A stretch of 64,000 nt of DNA from Sipunculus nudus (GCA_026874595.1 CM049307.1:64536870-64600869), one strand, 5' to 3'; positions 21,501 to 33,232 are shown, counted from the stretch's first letter. Numbers and translations: made by a program. The notes: generated by a model not told the origin, from the sequence alone.

Positions 21501-22744
21501 GCTAAAGCACTTGTTGAACCAGACAGAGGACTCACCCCTGCATTGTATCCTTCTTAATGTCTGAGCTGAAGCAGGAGGATCCTTGTCTGTCAGAGTTGTG
21601 GTCATGTTGGAAGACTAACTGGGTACCAGGTCAGAATGACAATGAACCTTGAGATTTGCAAGAGGAACTGAAAGGTAGGGTTAGAGAGTGGCCCAAATTT
21701 AGAGAGCACCACAGAGTGTTATACCATGAAGTGACAGATCAGAATCTGGGAGCAGTTTGCCAGTTATTGGTACCTGAGTGTTTGTGTCTATACATGATCA
21801 GACACTTCCATGATCAGTGGGGTCACTAATGGATTGGTTGTAGCCTGTTGCTGTCACTGCTTTTGGCCACGTATGGCACATCAGGTCAAAGAATATATCA
21901 AAGAATGCTTACACTGCAAGTTGTCTAAAGCCCCACAACTGAAGTTCCGGCCACCAATGCAACATCTGTTGGTGTTCCAACCTCTAGAACTTCTTGCTAT
22001 TGATTTGCTTAAACTTGGCTTTGAAAAAGGGTGGTTTTGAAGAAGTTTTGATGATGACAGAGGCATTCACCAAGTTTGAACAAGCCATGCCCTGTATTGA
22101 TCAGAGTTCTTTGACAGTTGCTCGAGCTCTACACAGCAACTGGTTCTGTTTTTATGGATTGCTTCTCAGAATTAATTTAGATAGAGGGTGTAATTTTGAA
22201 AGCAATCCCATTGCTGAGCTACATAAATTGAATGGTCTGAAAAGAGTTGTACAACTCCTTATCACATGCAAGGCAACGGCCAGACTGAATGGTTCAATCA
22301 AACTTTGTGTACCTGATAAAGTCAGTGCCTGCCCATGATAGACAGAAGTGGCCAGAGTTGAAAAAACACCTTGTGTTCCTGTACAACTCTACTCTGCACT
22401 GGGTAACCAGAATGGCCCCCTACAAGCTCATGTTTGGTCTAGAGCCTGTTATCCCAATTAACCAGATTCTGAACCAGACTAGTCAAGATTGGCAAGAGGA
22501 CTTTGCAGAAGTTCAGTCAGAACTTATCAGAAAAGCGCACTCTGTAGTCCAAGAGCAAATCAAAGCCCTGTCGGCATTGACAATACATGATTTGACATTC
22601 AGGATAAAAGTGAACCAATTACTGTTGGAAGCAGGTTATTTCTTCAGCGATGTGCTTTTGAGGAGAGACACAAGCTGTAGATCACTTCTACGAAGATCCA
22701 TATGTGATTGTAAAGGACCACAAAAACAATGCCTATTCCATTGA
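21500..22744 (+). pseudogene. Gypsy integrase remnant
   Basis: Near 21690-21870 broken frames give the linker and HH half of a zinc finger (HFHDQWGH). The frame at 21810 then gives PRMAHQVKEYIKECLHCKL with the CC half, and PLELLAIDLLKLGF with the first catalytic D. The frame at 21994 has EEVLMMTEAFTKFEQAMPC and NLDRGCNFESNPIAEL; the frame at 22289 has KHLVFLYNSTLHWVTRMAPYKLMFG. The order is that of a Gypsy integrase. At least two frameshifts occur, and the glutamate block is altered. A relative with the same wording lies at 46.9-47.3 kb. Confidence 0.7.
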
Positions 22745-23055
22745 TTCAGTTCTTGGAAGTGTGTTGAGGACAGTGATTAGAAGTTAGTATTAGACTCAAG
22801 AGGTTCAGAAGCTGACATGCCAGACCTTGCAAGTGTTTTTCCTGTGGTGGAGCAAGATGAACTTGATGTTTCACCTAATTTAGAGTTAGAAACTGTAGAT
22901 GAAGGTGAGTACTTAGTTTGCTTAGAACTGGAACCTCCTAATCTAGCCCAGAGAGAGAGCTAGAACAGGCTGATGTTGAACTTCGAAGGTCGAGTAGAAC
23001 TACCAAGGGTATTCATAGTACCAAAGACCATTCACCCTGTTCTGCTGTACCATAG
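22745..23055 (+). pseudogene. integrase C-terminal tail remnant
   Basis: Acidic text (VVEQDELDVSPNLELETVDEGEY) is followed in another frame by LRRSSRTTKGIHS near 22980-23020. R-R-S-(S/T)-R-T-T-K/Q-G is the usual end of Gypsy integrases of this type. It continues the integrase at 21.5-22.74 kb. Confidence 0.5.
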
Positions 23056-23734
23056 GGTTAGTTGTTTTGCATGACAACAGTATTTTATTGGTATTGTAGA
23101 CCTAGATATCATGTGTTTGACAGACGAGAACTATTAGTTTTACATTCTTTATCAACATACAAGAACATTGTAGACTTTCCTATGTAGGATCGAATTGCAT
23201 TGGCGTTCTCAGGAATTGGTATACCCTGTTTTCTATGCTTCTTATTGTTGTATCTCTTGAAAATTAAGATAAGGTCCTAATATAGGTTAGGAGAGGAGCT
23301 CAGACTCATTAGCTGAGTTCATGGTTTGACTCTAGCATATTCTACTTAGTATGTGTGCCATAAAGGACATTTGAGTATCCTTTTATTACTTTGTTGATTG
23401 AAATTGTCAGTTTACTTGTATGATTAAGGAATATGAGGGTGCATTCCATCCAGCAGGGAAGGATGTCGGGATATGAAACAAGGCCTACAGGCCTAATGTG
23501 AACCTGTGCAAAATTTGGGAGTATGAATTGAGGTTTATTTATTAAATTTAATATTGATCCTCTTATGTCCTGCATATCTATCTTAGTCATTATAATTTCA
23601 GCAAAATGGATGTTTCAGACCTGCAAGTTTCGGACTAGGACATTTTAAAACTAGGATGTATCAGTCAGGATATTTCAGATGTGTTCTTTTTGCCAGGGAG
23701 GATTATTGGGTCAGATAAACCAACATTTTGGCAG
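23056..23734. other. no recognisable gene
   Basis: AT-rich spacer without protein motifs. May include decayed LTR sequence of the preceding relic. Confidence 0.4.
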
Positions 23735-24845
23735 TATGGTTTCGGAGAAGAACATTTTAAAATGTTTTTAAGCTTTTTCCCAATAAAATCTAAGAAAATG
23801 CAGTTAGCCAAGAAAAAAGCAAAATCCTATAGAATTTTTCAGATGACTAATTTTTTGCAAAACATTTAGTGATACTAGCTCCTGCCCTTTCTGAGATAGC
23901 TATAACACACAACGGATGACACCACACCATCGCATAAGCTCACAGATTCGCTAAAAATGCAAACCAAGTTTTTTCAAACAGTTGAAAGATATAGTTCCAC
24001 TAGTTCTAATCTAGGTATTCTGCATCTTGATGATGTGTCCAGAGGTCAAGACACATAGTCTAGACACCAGACAGAGCCAGGTCAGTTGCCATGGTGATGT
24101 CTGGACCTCACCTGGTTGAACTGTGTTACCTCTTGACTTGGCATGTTGAAACTTGGCATGTTGTCAAATCTGTTTTCAAACACTGAAAGCCTTTTCAATT
24201 GGCTAGATTGCTTTTTTAAAGTTGCACTTATACAATCTATTCTTATAAAACTGGCAGAACCCTACCCTAAAATAAATCTTGTAAAGTTTAAACCAATCAG
24301 CTTAACAGTTTCATCATAAAACAGTGCATAAGCTAGAAGAGTCTAAAATTACATTTTTGTTTGCAAAAAACAGATCAATGTAGGTGGCGCCACCAATACC
24401 TCAATTTCAGATATGACTTTTGTGACAAACATTGGCATAAAATTTGGTGGTGATAGCTCCAGCCATTTCTGAGATTTTAATTTAGTGTGCTTTTTTTGAC
24501 AGATGACTTCAACCTCCCGTAACTTGGCCAAAAATCTCCGAACTGGAACCATTTGAAAAAACTTGAGAGAGATTGTTCCATGGATCATTTCTGTGAAATA
24601 TTGGACAATTAGGCTGGACAGTTTTCGAGAAGAAGATTATTATAACTTTTTCCCAATAAAATCTAAGAAAATGCAGTTAGAAATCCAATAGAGTTTTTCA
24701 GATGACTGATTATTTGCCAAAAAATTGGTGATGCTAACTCCTGCCTTTTTGAGATAGCTATGGTTAATGTACAGACAACACACGATGCACAGACACACGA
24801 TGGAAGACGCGGCACCATCCCATAAACTCACAGGTTCGCTAAAAA
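23735..24845 (+). repeat. interspersed repeat, two related copies
   Basis: Bases 23735-23960 and 24625-24845 share TTTTTCCCAATAAAATCTAA, AATGCAGTTAG, CAGATGACT and a closing CATAAACTCACAGGTTCGCT-like block. Between them, 24380-24500 has AGGTGGCGCCACCAA, which is also seen at 51880. It is a diverged non-coding repeat family with core-unit organisation, probably another pearl-like element. Confidence 0.55.
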
Positions 24846-25180
24846 TCCCATAATATAAGGCGCGGTAGTATTCCTTGCAAATGTTCCATGCTGTTTTGCA
24901 TGTTCCAGGTTTGGTGGCAACACGGAAAGTTGTGTTATTTTGGGTGTAACCTGTATAGCACCAAGCCAGATTTAAGCCTGTAGTGGTGAGAAGACCTGGT
25001 CATGGGTCATGATGGAACCACAGGATTCATGAAACACCGAATGAGTCATGGTTTTTTTGTTTTTGTTTTGTGCTTTGTGGTGACATAAAAGGCTCATACA
25101 CCACCTCAGTGAGTTGTTCTTGATTGCACAACCCCTGGAAATTCAACATGATATCAAGACTGTGATCCCCATTCCCGACA
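24846..25180. other. no recognisable gene
   Basis: Spacer without conserved motif. Confidence 0.4.
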
Positions 25181-25320
25181 CTAGTGAAGGGAGAAAGATT
25201 CCATTTCATGAAAAGAACCAAACATCAGGGTGAAACTGCTAGTGCCTACAATGCAGAGTTAAAGTGTTTAAATAACCATTGTGAGTTTAGCGAGTCTTTT
25301 AGTGAGAGATTGAGAGTTCC
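25181..25320 (+). pseudogene. K02A2.6-like gag fragment (third copy)
   Basis: Matches 6150-6290 closely at DNA level: GAAAGATTCCATTTCATGAA, GGTGAAACTG.TAGTGCCTAC and AATGCAGAGTT are shared. It encodes the eR..F..(K)R....GE....YNAE block of the capsid. Only about 140 bp remain. Confidence 0.6.
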
Positions 25321-25590
25321 ACTATGTTGGCTAACAATAGGTCACCCCTTGACTGAGCCATAACACTACACCTCACTGTTTCCTGACATGGATTAAAATT
25401 TTGTGAGACAGCCCTCACTAGGCCCACTAGCCATGGCCTAGCAAATGCATTTGTTGATACTACAATTCAGTTTACTCCATGTGGCAAACCAAGCCGGTCA
25501 CATTTAACACAAGCTGTGACACGCTAGTTATCTGTCTCTGTTCAGCTCTGTTGCCGTGCCTCAGCGTTCCTGACATGGTACTGTGAGTAA
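25321..25590. other. no recognisable gene
   Basis: Short spacer between two gag fragments. No motif seen. Confidence 0.4.
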
Positions 25591-26600
25591 CCACTAATCT
25601 TCATTCACTGCATTCAGAAAGACAACAAGTCGATTGATTCATACATAACACAACTCAGAACTCTAGCTAAATCATGTGATTTTACTGATATAGATCGTGA
25701 GATAGCCAATCAGATAATACTAGCTGGAAAATCACAAACCTTACGACACCATGCACTCAGACAGAACATGTCTCTTGATTACCTGATTGCCGTTGCATGA
25801 GCTCTTGCACTAAGTGAACAACAAGCTGACAAAGTTGAAACAAATGGCCATAGCAATGACTCTTTATGTGCTGTATTTACTGATCATGGCAGAGACCAAA
25901 AACAACAACCAAACAGTTCACCTAATACCAGATTTTCACCTACTTCAAGACCACGCAATGGCCATTCCAGAAACAGGCAACCTTGAGCTAAACAAACTAA
26001 CAATTGTTACTTCTGTGGTGGTAAGTCTAGACTTCACAAGGAAGACCCCTGATGCCCTGCTACAGACCAGCAATGTTGACCCTGTAGACATAAAGGCCAT
26101 TTCAGACATGAATGTCACAAGACAAAGCACTAGAAGACACAGCAAACAAATGCTATTCTAACTGACACAACAGAATCTGCAGCCAATTACGAATACCGTA
26201 GTGAAGATGAATTCTTCTATGCCATTGACACTGTACTAAGAAGTGCCGCTGCTTATGTTAAAGAACTATTACACTTGCAAGGTAAGCTGCCACAAAGAAC
26301 CGTTCAAGTTAACACAGCTGAAGTTTCTTTTGTGATTGACTCAGGGGCAACAGTCAATGTTATCAGTCAGACCACATATGATCAGCTTTGCACAAGCAGA
26401 CCAAATACACCAAAACTACAGCCTGAATCAAATAATTTTTTTCCTAAGGCTCAAGTAAACTACTTCCAGTAAAAGGTGGGTTTTCTAGAAATGCTAGATA
26501 CAACAACAAATCAGTACCCACAATGTTTAATGTCAGTGCAAGCAACATTAAAGCATCCAACAACTTGCTCAGTTTCACTACAGCTTAGCAAATTGGAATT
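25591..26600 (+). pseudogene. Gypsy gag, knuckles and protease remnant
   Basis: A frame from about 25615 reads IQKDNKSIDSYITQLRTLAK, then SCDFTDIDREIANQIILAG and LRHHALRQNMSLDYLI (capsid). Near 25995-26120 come CYFCGGKSRLHKEDP and CRHKGHFRHEC, two knuckles separated by stops. Near 26320-26375 VSFVIDSGATVNVIS is the protease active site (DSGA). This order and spelling fit a Gypsy clade different from the K02A2.6-type copies. Several stops, including TGA within the knuckle region, make it a relic. Confidence 0.65.
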
Positions 26601-26900
26601 TGCACTTAACTGAGGACATTCATACTATAAAGACTGATTCCACTATTCACAACAATTATCCCCAGCTATTTAAGCCAGGTATTGGAAAAATATGGAGTAA
26701 AAATGTCAAACTTCACATCAAAAGTAATGTTACACCAAAACAGCAAAGTCACAGCCTGTTCTATTCAACATCAGGAAAACACTGAAAGGACCCAGAGAGA
26801 CTTGAGAACCTAGACATTGTAGTAAAAGCTGCAGGTCCAACTCCATGGGAAAGTCCCATTGTATCTGTACCAAAGAAAAACAACAATGGAGTTCGCAGTT
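26601..26900 (+). pseudogene. start of Gypsy RT, truncated
   Basis: Frames contain PQLFKPGIGKIWSKNVKLHI and then LENLDIVVKAAGPTPWES and SPIVSVPKKNNNGVR, the N-terminal RT region through the VPKK block. It breaks off near 26897, before the catalytic blocks, where different sequence begins. Confidence 0.6.
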
Positions 26901-26911
26901 GGAGTTGGAGT

Positions 26912-27390
26912 TGTCGGGGACGAGCTGTCACTCGAATTTATTTCCGTATCCATAATCAAGTATTTGTTTTTGATGTAACCCTCATATCTTAACCCGGAAG
27001 TACTAGAGAAAGGTTCCCAAGGTCACAGGAGGGCACAAGATGTAGAGGGAAGAATGGAATTAATCAAGTGTTAAATCACCGGAAATCTTTGGTTATTTTT
27101 GTGAACTAACAGCCACCACCCCAACAACTGACAGGACAATACACTATTATGTGTGGACCACGACATATTTTGAAGTCGTGGACAGGAATAACAGTCCAGA
27201 AACTGGTTGAGATTGGCTTGGTGCTCAAGAGCGGGGATCAGGACGATTTGTAATACTAATATGATCAGGTGGGACAGTTTTGTTTCGATAAAGGCCTGTT
27301 TACAAATATTGTTTAATTTGGAGTTGGGCGTTGCCTTCCCGCTACTGCAATATTAACTGTCAAAGAACTGTGTTTCATAAATCGTCGTCA
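26912..27390 (+). repeat. probable LTR interrupting RT
   Basis: Starts TGTCGGGGACGAGCTG immediately after the RT break and ends ATCGTCGTCA, so it has TG...CA ends, about 479 bp. It is followed by TTTGGCGAGCTAAAG, which resembles a primer-binding site and leader. No second LTR copy was found in the window, so this is an inference from position and ends. Confidence 0.35.
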
Positions 27391-28364
27391 GTTTGGCGAG
27401 CTAAAGTTTTACAGATCTGGTGAACGGACGATGTGCGTCGCATGGCGGTGATATGTTGACGTCATAGTTGGGGGAAAGCCATTTTGGGAATTCCGGACTG
27501 TTTATGTTATTAGACGGGGAGCACATTATTTGATACTGGAACATTATGTGATACAGCGATAAGAGAACGTGTTGTGCTACCTGATGAACAATTAAAAAGT
27601 ATTCGTTAATCTGCCCGTGGTAACTAGGAAGATTGAATACGTTGTTAATGGACCGTGCCAGTGGTCTGGATTCGCTAGCTTGGTGACCTCAATCAGCTGT
27701 ATGGTGCTGCCAACCAGTGAGTAAAGTACCTTGTGATCTGACATGTGATGTGGAAAAGATGTCATTGATATCAATGGACAGAGTCTGCAAGTGTTAATTA
27801 TATTCCAAGTCTGATCATGGTGACTTTAAACAGTGGACTCTGTGATTTGTCAGGATTTTCTACTAAGCTCATACTGTGGACTCTGATTTCTTTGCGTCTA
27901 CCTAAATAAGGTATCTGTAATGTCTAGTGCCATGTTATGTTGATGTTATGCTGCCTGATACTTTAATGTGTGCCTGAATTACATGATCACATTTCTAAAT
28001 ACTGTTTGCTATAATGATTGATGGTGCCTCTTTTGTCTGAGATAAAATGTCACAAACCTAATTAACTTCATACTGTTTACCATAATATAGTTATAGGGAT
28101 GTTTGATAATGTTTCACCACAACACACTGTATTTTGTTTATTATTTTGATGCCTGATGATGTTGCACCACTTCACCCTGATTGCTTGATATTGGTAGGTA
28201 TATGTTTGACCTCATTGACACATTATTAGGCTTTTACAATGTACATCAAGGGATTACTAGTTTTACAGTTTGATTAATCCCTATTACTATTTGGTGCTTA
28301 TCCACATGTATTATATCTGGTAGTGCATGCAGTTGGTGAACAGATGCTTTCATCCAACAGGCTA
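27391..28364. other. possible retroelement leader; no gene
   Basis: Follows the probable LTR. I see no coding motif. The first 400 bases are less AT-rich than the rest. Confidence 0.35.
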
Positions 28365-29458
28365 GCAAAAAGGTTTATGGTTATCAATACGCATAAAGGG
28401 TTGTTTAGGTGCAACAGACTTCAGCATTGTGTAAGTGCCAGCTGTGTATCAGCGCGCAATCGAACAGGTTTTGCAGGGACTGCAAGCGTGCAGTGCTTTT
28501 TGGATGACATTTTAGTTACAGGACAATCTGATAAGGAGCACCTGCTAAATTTGGAACAAGTTTTGCAACATTTGCAAGAACAAAGATTGAAAATCAAGTG
28601 TGAATCAAATGTGAATTCTTCAAATCTAGTGTGAATAACTTTGGGGCACTTCATTGATGCAGGAGGGCTCCACACCTCTGAGGACGAGGTTAAAGCTATC
28701 TTGGAGGCTCCCAATCCTCAAAATGTGCATCAACTGAGATTGCTGCTTGGTTTGATCAACTATTATTCCAGTTTGGTGCCTATGTTGTCCAGTGTTCAAT
28801 ACCCACTCCACCAGCTGCTGAACAAGTCAGAACAGTGGCAGTGGACATCTCAGTGTGATGAGGCACTCCAGAAAGCTAAGGAAATGCTGACATCCTGCAG
28901 GGTACTGATTCACTACGATCTAAATTTGCAAGAAATTCTTGCTGCAAGTGCATCCACCTATGGCATAGGCGCAGTCATTTCACACAAAATGAGCAATGGT
29001 GAAGAAAGCCAAAAAGCATTTGCGTCATGAACCTTGAGCAAAAGTGAACAGAACTAATAGCAAGTCCAAAAAGAGGCACTGAGTCTGATTTTTGGGGTGA
29101 AGAAGTTTCATCAATATCTATTTGGACGTTAGTGACAGATCACCGCCCGCTCACAACTATCTTCGGCCCAAAGAATGTGGTACCTGCATTAACTGCTGCC
29201 GGATTACAATGCTGGCATTGTTTCTTGCAGGTCATCAATACAAGATCATTTACAAGTCTTCCTCTCAGCATTGTCATGCAGATGGACTGAGTAAGTTACC
29301 GCTATATATTCAGCCTGATGACCGTCTTGATGTTTATCTAGGGTCACAGTTTGAGAACTGTTTACCTGTCACAAGAGATATGATCAGAGTAAAAACGCGC
29401 CGTGATCCAACACTCTCCAAGGTCTATATGCAGAGAGGATGGCCTTCCAATGCCAGGT
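28365..29458 (+). pseudogene. Gypsy RT-RNase H remnant
   Basis: VINTHKGLFRCNRL is the block before the RT FG motif. QCFLDDILVTGQSDKEHLLNL (about 28492) carries the catalytic DD. LGLINYYSSLVPMLSSV is the RNase H linker, AASASTYGIGAVISHKM the first RNase H block, and FGVKKFHQYLFG follows in another frame. The frame at 29122 ends the RNase H region and continues to QPDDRLDVYLGSQF. Stops at 28632, 29029 and 29055 break it. The spelling is K02A2.6-like. Integrase is absent; a minisatellite follows. Confidence 0.72.
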
Positions 29459-29567
29459 AAAAATGGCTAAGGTAAAAATAGCTAAGGTAAAAATGACTAT
29501 GGTAAAACTGGCCTAGGTAAAAATGGCTAAGGTAAAAATGGTTGAAGTAAAACTTGCTTAGGTAAAG
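29455..29567 (+). repeat. 15-bp minisatellite
   Basis: About seven units of GGTAAAAATGGCTAA with variants. The array starts at the point where the Gypsy coding region ends. Confidence 0.85.
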
Positions 29568-30169
29568 ATTACAGAAAACAGGATTAAATTTTGAATTTTG
29601 AAATTCATAACCTGAGTTCAGTATCAAATTGTCTGTAATATTGTCTGAATGCATCTGGACAATTCAATACTGTTAATTAGTGTGTTTGTTTGCAGTACAC
29701 CCACTTTGTTCCCCTTTGATGGACCACCAAAGTTATTGCAGGTACTTGTTTAGCTTCATGGTTAAGGAAATTTGTGACACTGTTGATCATATGTTTGTAC
29801 CACCTGTAGTGTGTGAGCAGATGCTGAGTTCTTGGTAAGTAGTAAGTGAGTGGACAGCAAATAAATTTTGATCTTGCAATTTTCCTTTGACCACCCTTTG
29901 AAAAATAAATGAATGGATATCAAAGTGAATTCATGCTATACTGAAACAACATGATCAGGTATGAAAATGATTGCCGTCTCTTTATGTATTTGGATCTACA
30001 TATGCACTATGATAATTATTAACAGCAACAAGGGAGGACCAAAGGCCATATATCAAGGCCACATGTACACACATCATCATGTGTGTAAACAATATATGAC
30101 TTGGAGATGAATGCGAAGGTCTACTTGCTACAACAGCAACATGAAGACAAGGCTCCAGGAGAATCAAAC
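29568..30169. other. no recognisable gene
   Basis: AT-rich spacer without motif. Confidence 0.45.
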
Positions 30170-31290
30170 CAAGCCACTAAATGCACACAATTATGATGAG
30201 GATGCTGTTGCTGCACAAATTGCCAAGTTTAGAGCTGACATCAAGCATCATGAAGCAACTACTCTTGAACAGACCAACCAGATATACACCACAGTGGTTC
30301 AGCAACTCCCCTGTGCTGCCAAGGCACAAATTCCAAGCACAACAGTTATCTGCCACACCATGCTGAACCAATGTCCAGTCCTGCAGAACTGCACAGCCTG
30401 TTGGACCTGGTGATCAACCCTGAATGGACCATGACTACTGGTCTTGAGCCTGAGCAGTTCCTGCTTTATAACAATATGACAATGGACCAGCAGCTGCCAG
30501 CCGAAAAGTTGCATTTGCCACAGAGGAGCTACTTTGGCACTTTACTTCTGCAGTTTGCTGCTTTGTAGATGGTTACTTCACCATGAAACCAAAGTACACT
30601 ATACATCTTCAGTGTCCCACTGGGGGAGATAACTATCACAGTGCAATGCGTACCTACAGTACAAGTCACGTGAAGCTGATGAAGAACTCTTTAAGGCTAT
30701 CATGAACAAGTGCATCACCCTGGGTCTTCAACCAAGTCTCCTCTGCATCGTCATGGACTATGAAGCAGCTGCCACTGTTGTGTTTCCACCAGGACTTCAA
30801 ATTCAGGGTGCTTCTATCACCTAACACAAGGTGTGTGGAGGAGATTTCAGGCTTTGGGGCTGGTTGAGTTCTATAAACCAGTCAGGAATTTAAAAGGCGT
30901 CTGAATGCTTGATGGACTTGCACTCCTTCCACCTGACCAGGTCATCGGGGGCTTTGAGTATCTTTCAACCATTGCTCCTTCACAGGCAGTTGAACTCCTG
31001 CAGTACTTTGAGCATACATACATCAGAGGCCCCTACCTGCAACGACATGCCCAGGATTGAGACCTGCGAATCCAGATGAGGATGCAACGACCACCCCTCT
31101 TTCCAGTTGAAACCTGGGAGGTTCACCAAGCAACTATGGACCGCAATCAAAGCAAAAACAATCAGTGTGAGGGCTGGAATTCTTCCTAATTCAAGATTGT
31201 TTGCTCCTATCACCCCACATTTTGGAAGAGTGTCAACCCGTTCAAGGCTGAGCATGCAGGTGTGGAAGTCATCCTTGATTAAACTTTGTT
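30170..31290 (+). pseudogene. MULE-type transposase relic
   Basis: Broken frames in order. DGYFTMKPKYTIHLQC (about 30570-30615) gives the first catalytic D of the MULE DDE fold. LLCIVMDYEAAATVVFPPG (about 30738-30795) is the D-x-E block followed by the FP motif. WRFQALG comes later. FEHTYIRG and, near 31083-31225, RPPLFPVETWEVH and then NNQCEGWNS, HPTFWKSVNPFK end it. The N..CEGWH.....HP..W end block is typical of MULE transposases in animals, often paired with FLYWCH fingers. No FLYWCH finger or terminal repeats were found. At least five stops or shifts. Confidence 0.65.
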
Positions 31291-31416
31291 CTGCTACTGA
31301 AGTTGTCATTTATTGTGTAAAACACAACAACCTGCTCACATTTAATTAATTATTTAGTTTATTTTATAGCTCTTGTAATTCTATTTTAGGCATTTACTGT
31401 ACAAAAGGACTCATAA
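31291..31416. other. spacer before LTR
   Basis: No motif. The LTR-like sequence begins at TGTAATGTCATG. Confidence 0.4.
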
Positions 31417-31540
31417 TGTAATGTCATGTATCTAATGCATGTCTGTACGGAGCTGCCACCTACTCATGTACGTGGCACTATATTTTGGGCTACATTATTT
31501 ATGGTACTGAAGTATGGCCGCCTTGTCGTTTGTCTCTCTC
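31417..31540 (+). repeat. forward LTR, 5' portion
   Basis: Matches 39032-39155: TGTCATGTATCT, GCTGCCACCTAC.CATGTACG, TATTTTGGGCTACATTAT and GAAGTATGGCCGCCTTGT are shared. It stops within GTTTGTCTCTCTC, where inverted pol sequence begins. Confidence 0.8.
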
Positions 31541-31850
31541 TGTGATGTGTATCCTCAATCTCATCAGATGTTTTCTGATGTATGCATGACAATGTACAAC
31601 TTTGACCCAGGTACATATTTTACATTCAAATTATATCTCAAAAGTTTCAACATCTTGAGTTGCAGCTTGGGTGATGCTTTCTGTATGGACTTCTTTAAGA
31701 TTGTTTCAAGTGGCTTATGGTCACTTTGTACTTGCACTTCCTGGCCATAAATATACTTGTGAAATTTCTCTGCCGCAAACGCTATCACCAACATTTCTTA
31801 TTCTATTTGGAAATAGTTCTTTTCTGTTTCTGTGAGCGATTGGGAAGCGC
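31541..31850 (-). pseudogene. inverted RNase H end (Gypsy)
   Basis: On the minus strand it reads MLVIAFAAEKFHKYIYGQE, then VQSDHKPLETILKKSIQK and YNLNVKYVPGSKLYI, the second half of the Gypsy RNase H domain. It aligns at DNA level with the forward copy at 34218-34560, including CATCTGATGAGATTGAGGAT. It is cut at the LTR junction (31541). Confidence 0.8.
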
Positions 31851-32675
31851 AAGCGACTGGTTTTCCATCTTGCAGCCTATTCCTACTGATGAGGAATCAC
31901 ACTGGATTGTAATAATTTTCTTCTCATTGAAGAAAGAGAGAACAGGCTCATTCATCAGAGAATTCTGCAGTTTTTCTACTGCTCTGTCATGCTCAGGTAG
32001 CCATTGCCAAGTACTGTCATTTTTGAGCAGATTTCTCAATGGTTCTGTGACTGATGACATATGTGGAATATACGGAGCTAAGAAATTCATGACTCCTTGT
32101 AACCACTGTACCCCTTGCTCATCTACATGCTTGGGCATCTCTTCTATTGCCTGTATCTTTGTATCATCAGGCTTCAGACCTTCTGCAGAAATTCTGTGAT
32201 ACATATATGCTACTTCACTGACTTTGAACTGCATTTTAGTTTTGTTGAACCTGACATTAGACTCAGCTGCTCTTGTCATAATTTTATGTAATATCTTGTT
32301 GTGCTCTTCATCGTCTTTGGCTGAAATGATCATATCACCTGCAATCATGTGCACACCAGCAAAGTCACCAAACATTTAAAAGTTTCTCTGTTGTAGGACC
32401 TCTGATGCAGAGCAAATTCCAAACGGCATGTGCTTGAAACAATAGCGTTCGAAAGGTGTGTTGAATGTGCACAGACCAGCACTCTCATCATCGAGGACCA
32501 CCTGATAGTACAAGTCCTTCTGATCTAGTACAGTGAACACTGTTTTGCCACCTAGTTGACTTTTCACATCATCAAATGAGGGTAAGGGAAAATGTTTATG
32601 CTGTATAGCTTTATTCAGCAACTTTGGGTCCAGACAGATGTGAATGTCTCCATTTTGTTTCTCAACAATGACCAA
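31803..32675 (-). pseudogene. inverted Gypsy RT and RNase H start
   Basis: Minus-strand frames 32675-32376 and 32375-31803. RT: IVEKQNGDIHICLDPKLLNK, FTVLDQKDLYYQVVLDDES, TPFERYCFKHMPFG, then after a stop MIAGDMIISAKDDEEHN. The usual Y/IxDD box reads IAGD, so the first catalytic aspartate is replaced by glycine (codon at 32337-32339). WLQGVMNFLAPYIPHMS leads to RNase H (ITIQCDSSSVGIGCK). It is inactive by both the stop and the substitution. Confidence 0.78.
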
Positions 32676-32710
32676 ATTACTAGCCTATGCAGTCCGCCCT
32701 TTCACTGGAG

Positions 32711-33232
32711 CTATGATCCCCAATTCAGTTTCTTTCTGGGTTTTTCACGCAGTGACAGTGGTACATTTCTCAAAGGCTGCACATTTGGGTTTACATCTGA
32801 GCGAGTGGCAATGTGATAATTTTCAGCAAATGTTTCTAAACCTTCAAAATTATCCTTGTACTTATTAAGTACATCCTCTCTAGTAAGTGGTGTGGTCACA
32901 ACTGAATCAAGCTGGTTCTGATCAAAATTTGAACTATTCACTAGACCTAGTGCTGTAGAGGCCTTTAGACTGAGGATAGGTGGAGATTTAGCTTGTGTCA
33001 CAAAGAATTCCTGGAAAATTTGGTTATCATTTACTTCACCAAAATTTTCATTTAAACCACCAAAAGCCTTAAGACTCTCCTGTAATGGTTGTAATTTTGG
33101 TGCTTTATCCAGTCTCTGATACACATTGTATAGTAACACATTTGTTGCTGCACCAGTGTCCAATTTCATTGTAAGTCTGTGTCCATTTATCTTAATCACG
33201 GTGAACCATGCAGACTCTTTCTCCACTTGCAA
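32711..33232 (-). pseudogene. inverted Gypsy protease and RT start
   Basis: A 173-codon minus-strand frame. LTMKLDTGAATNVLLYNVY is the protease active site (DTGA). ILSLKASTALGLVN is the end of the protease fold. Later NVQPLRNVPLSLREK is the standard entry to RT. It sits between gag (33.3-34.05 kb) and RT (31.8-32.7 kb) in correct minus-strand order. Confidence 0.78.

Noticed and set aside
32592..32868. Plus-strand frames of 74 codons
   Set aside because: Antisense shadows of the inverted Gypsy RT/protease.
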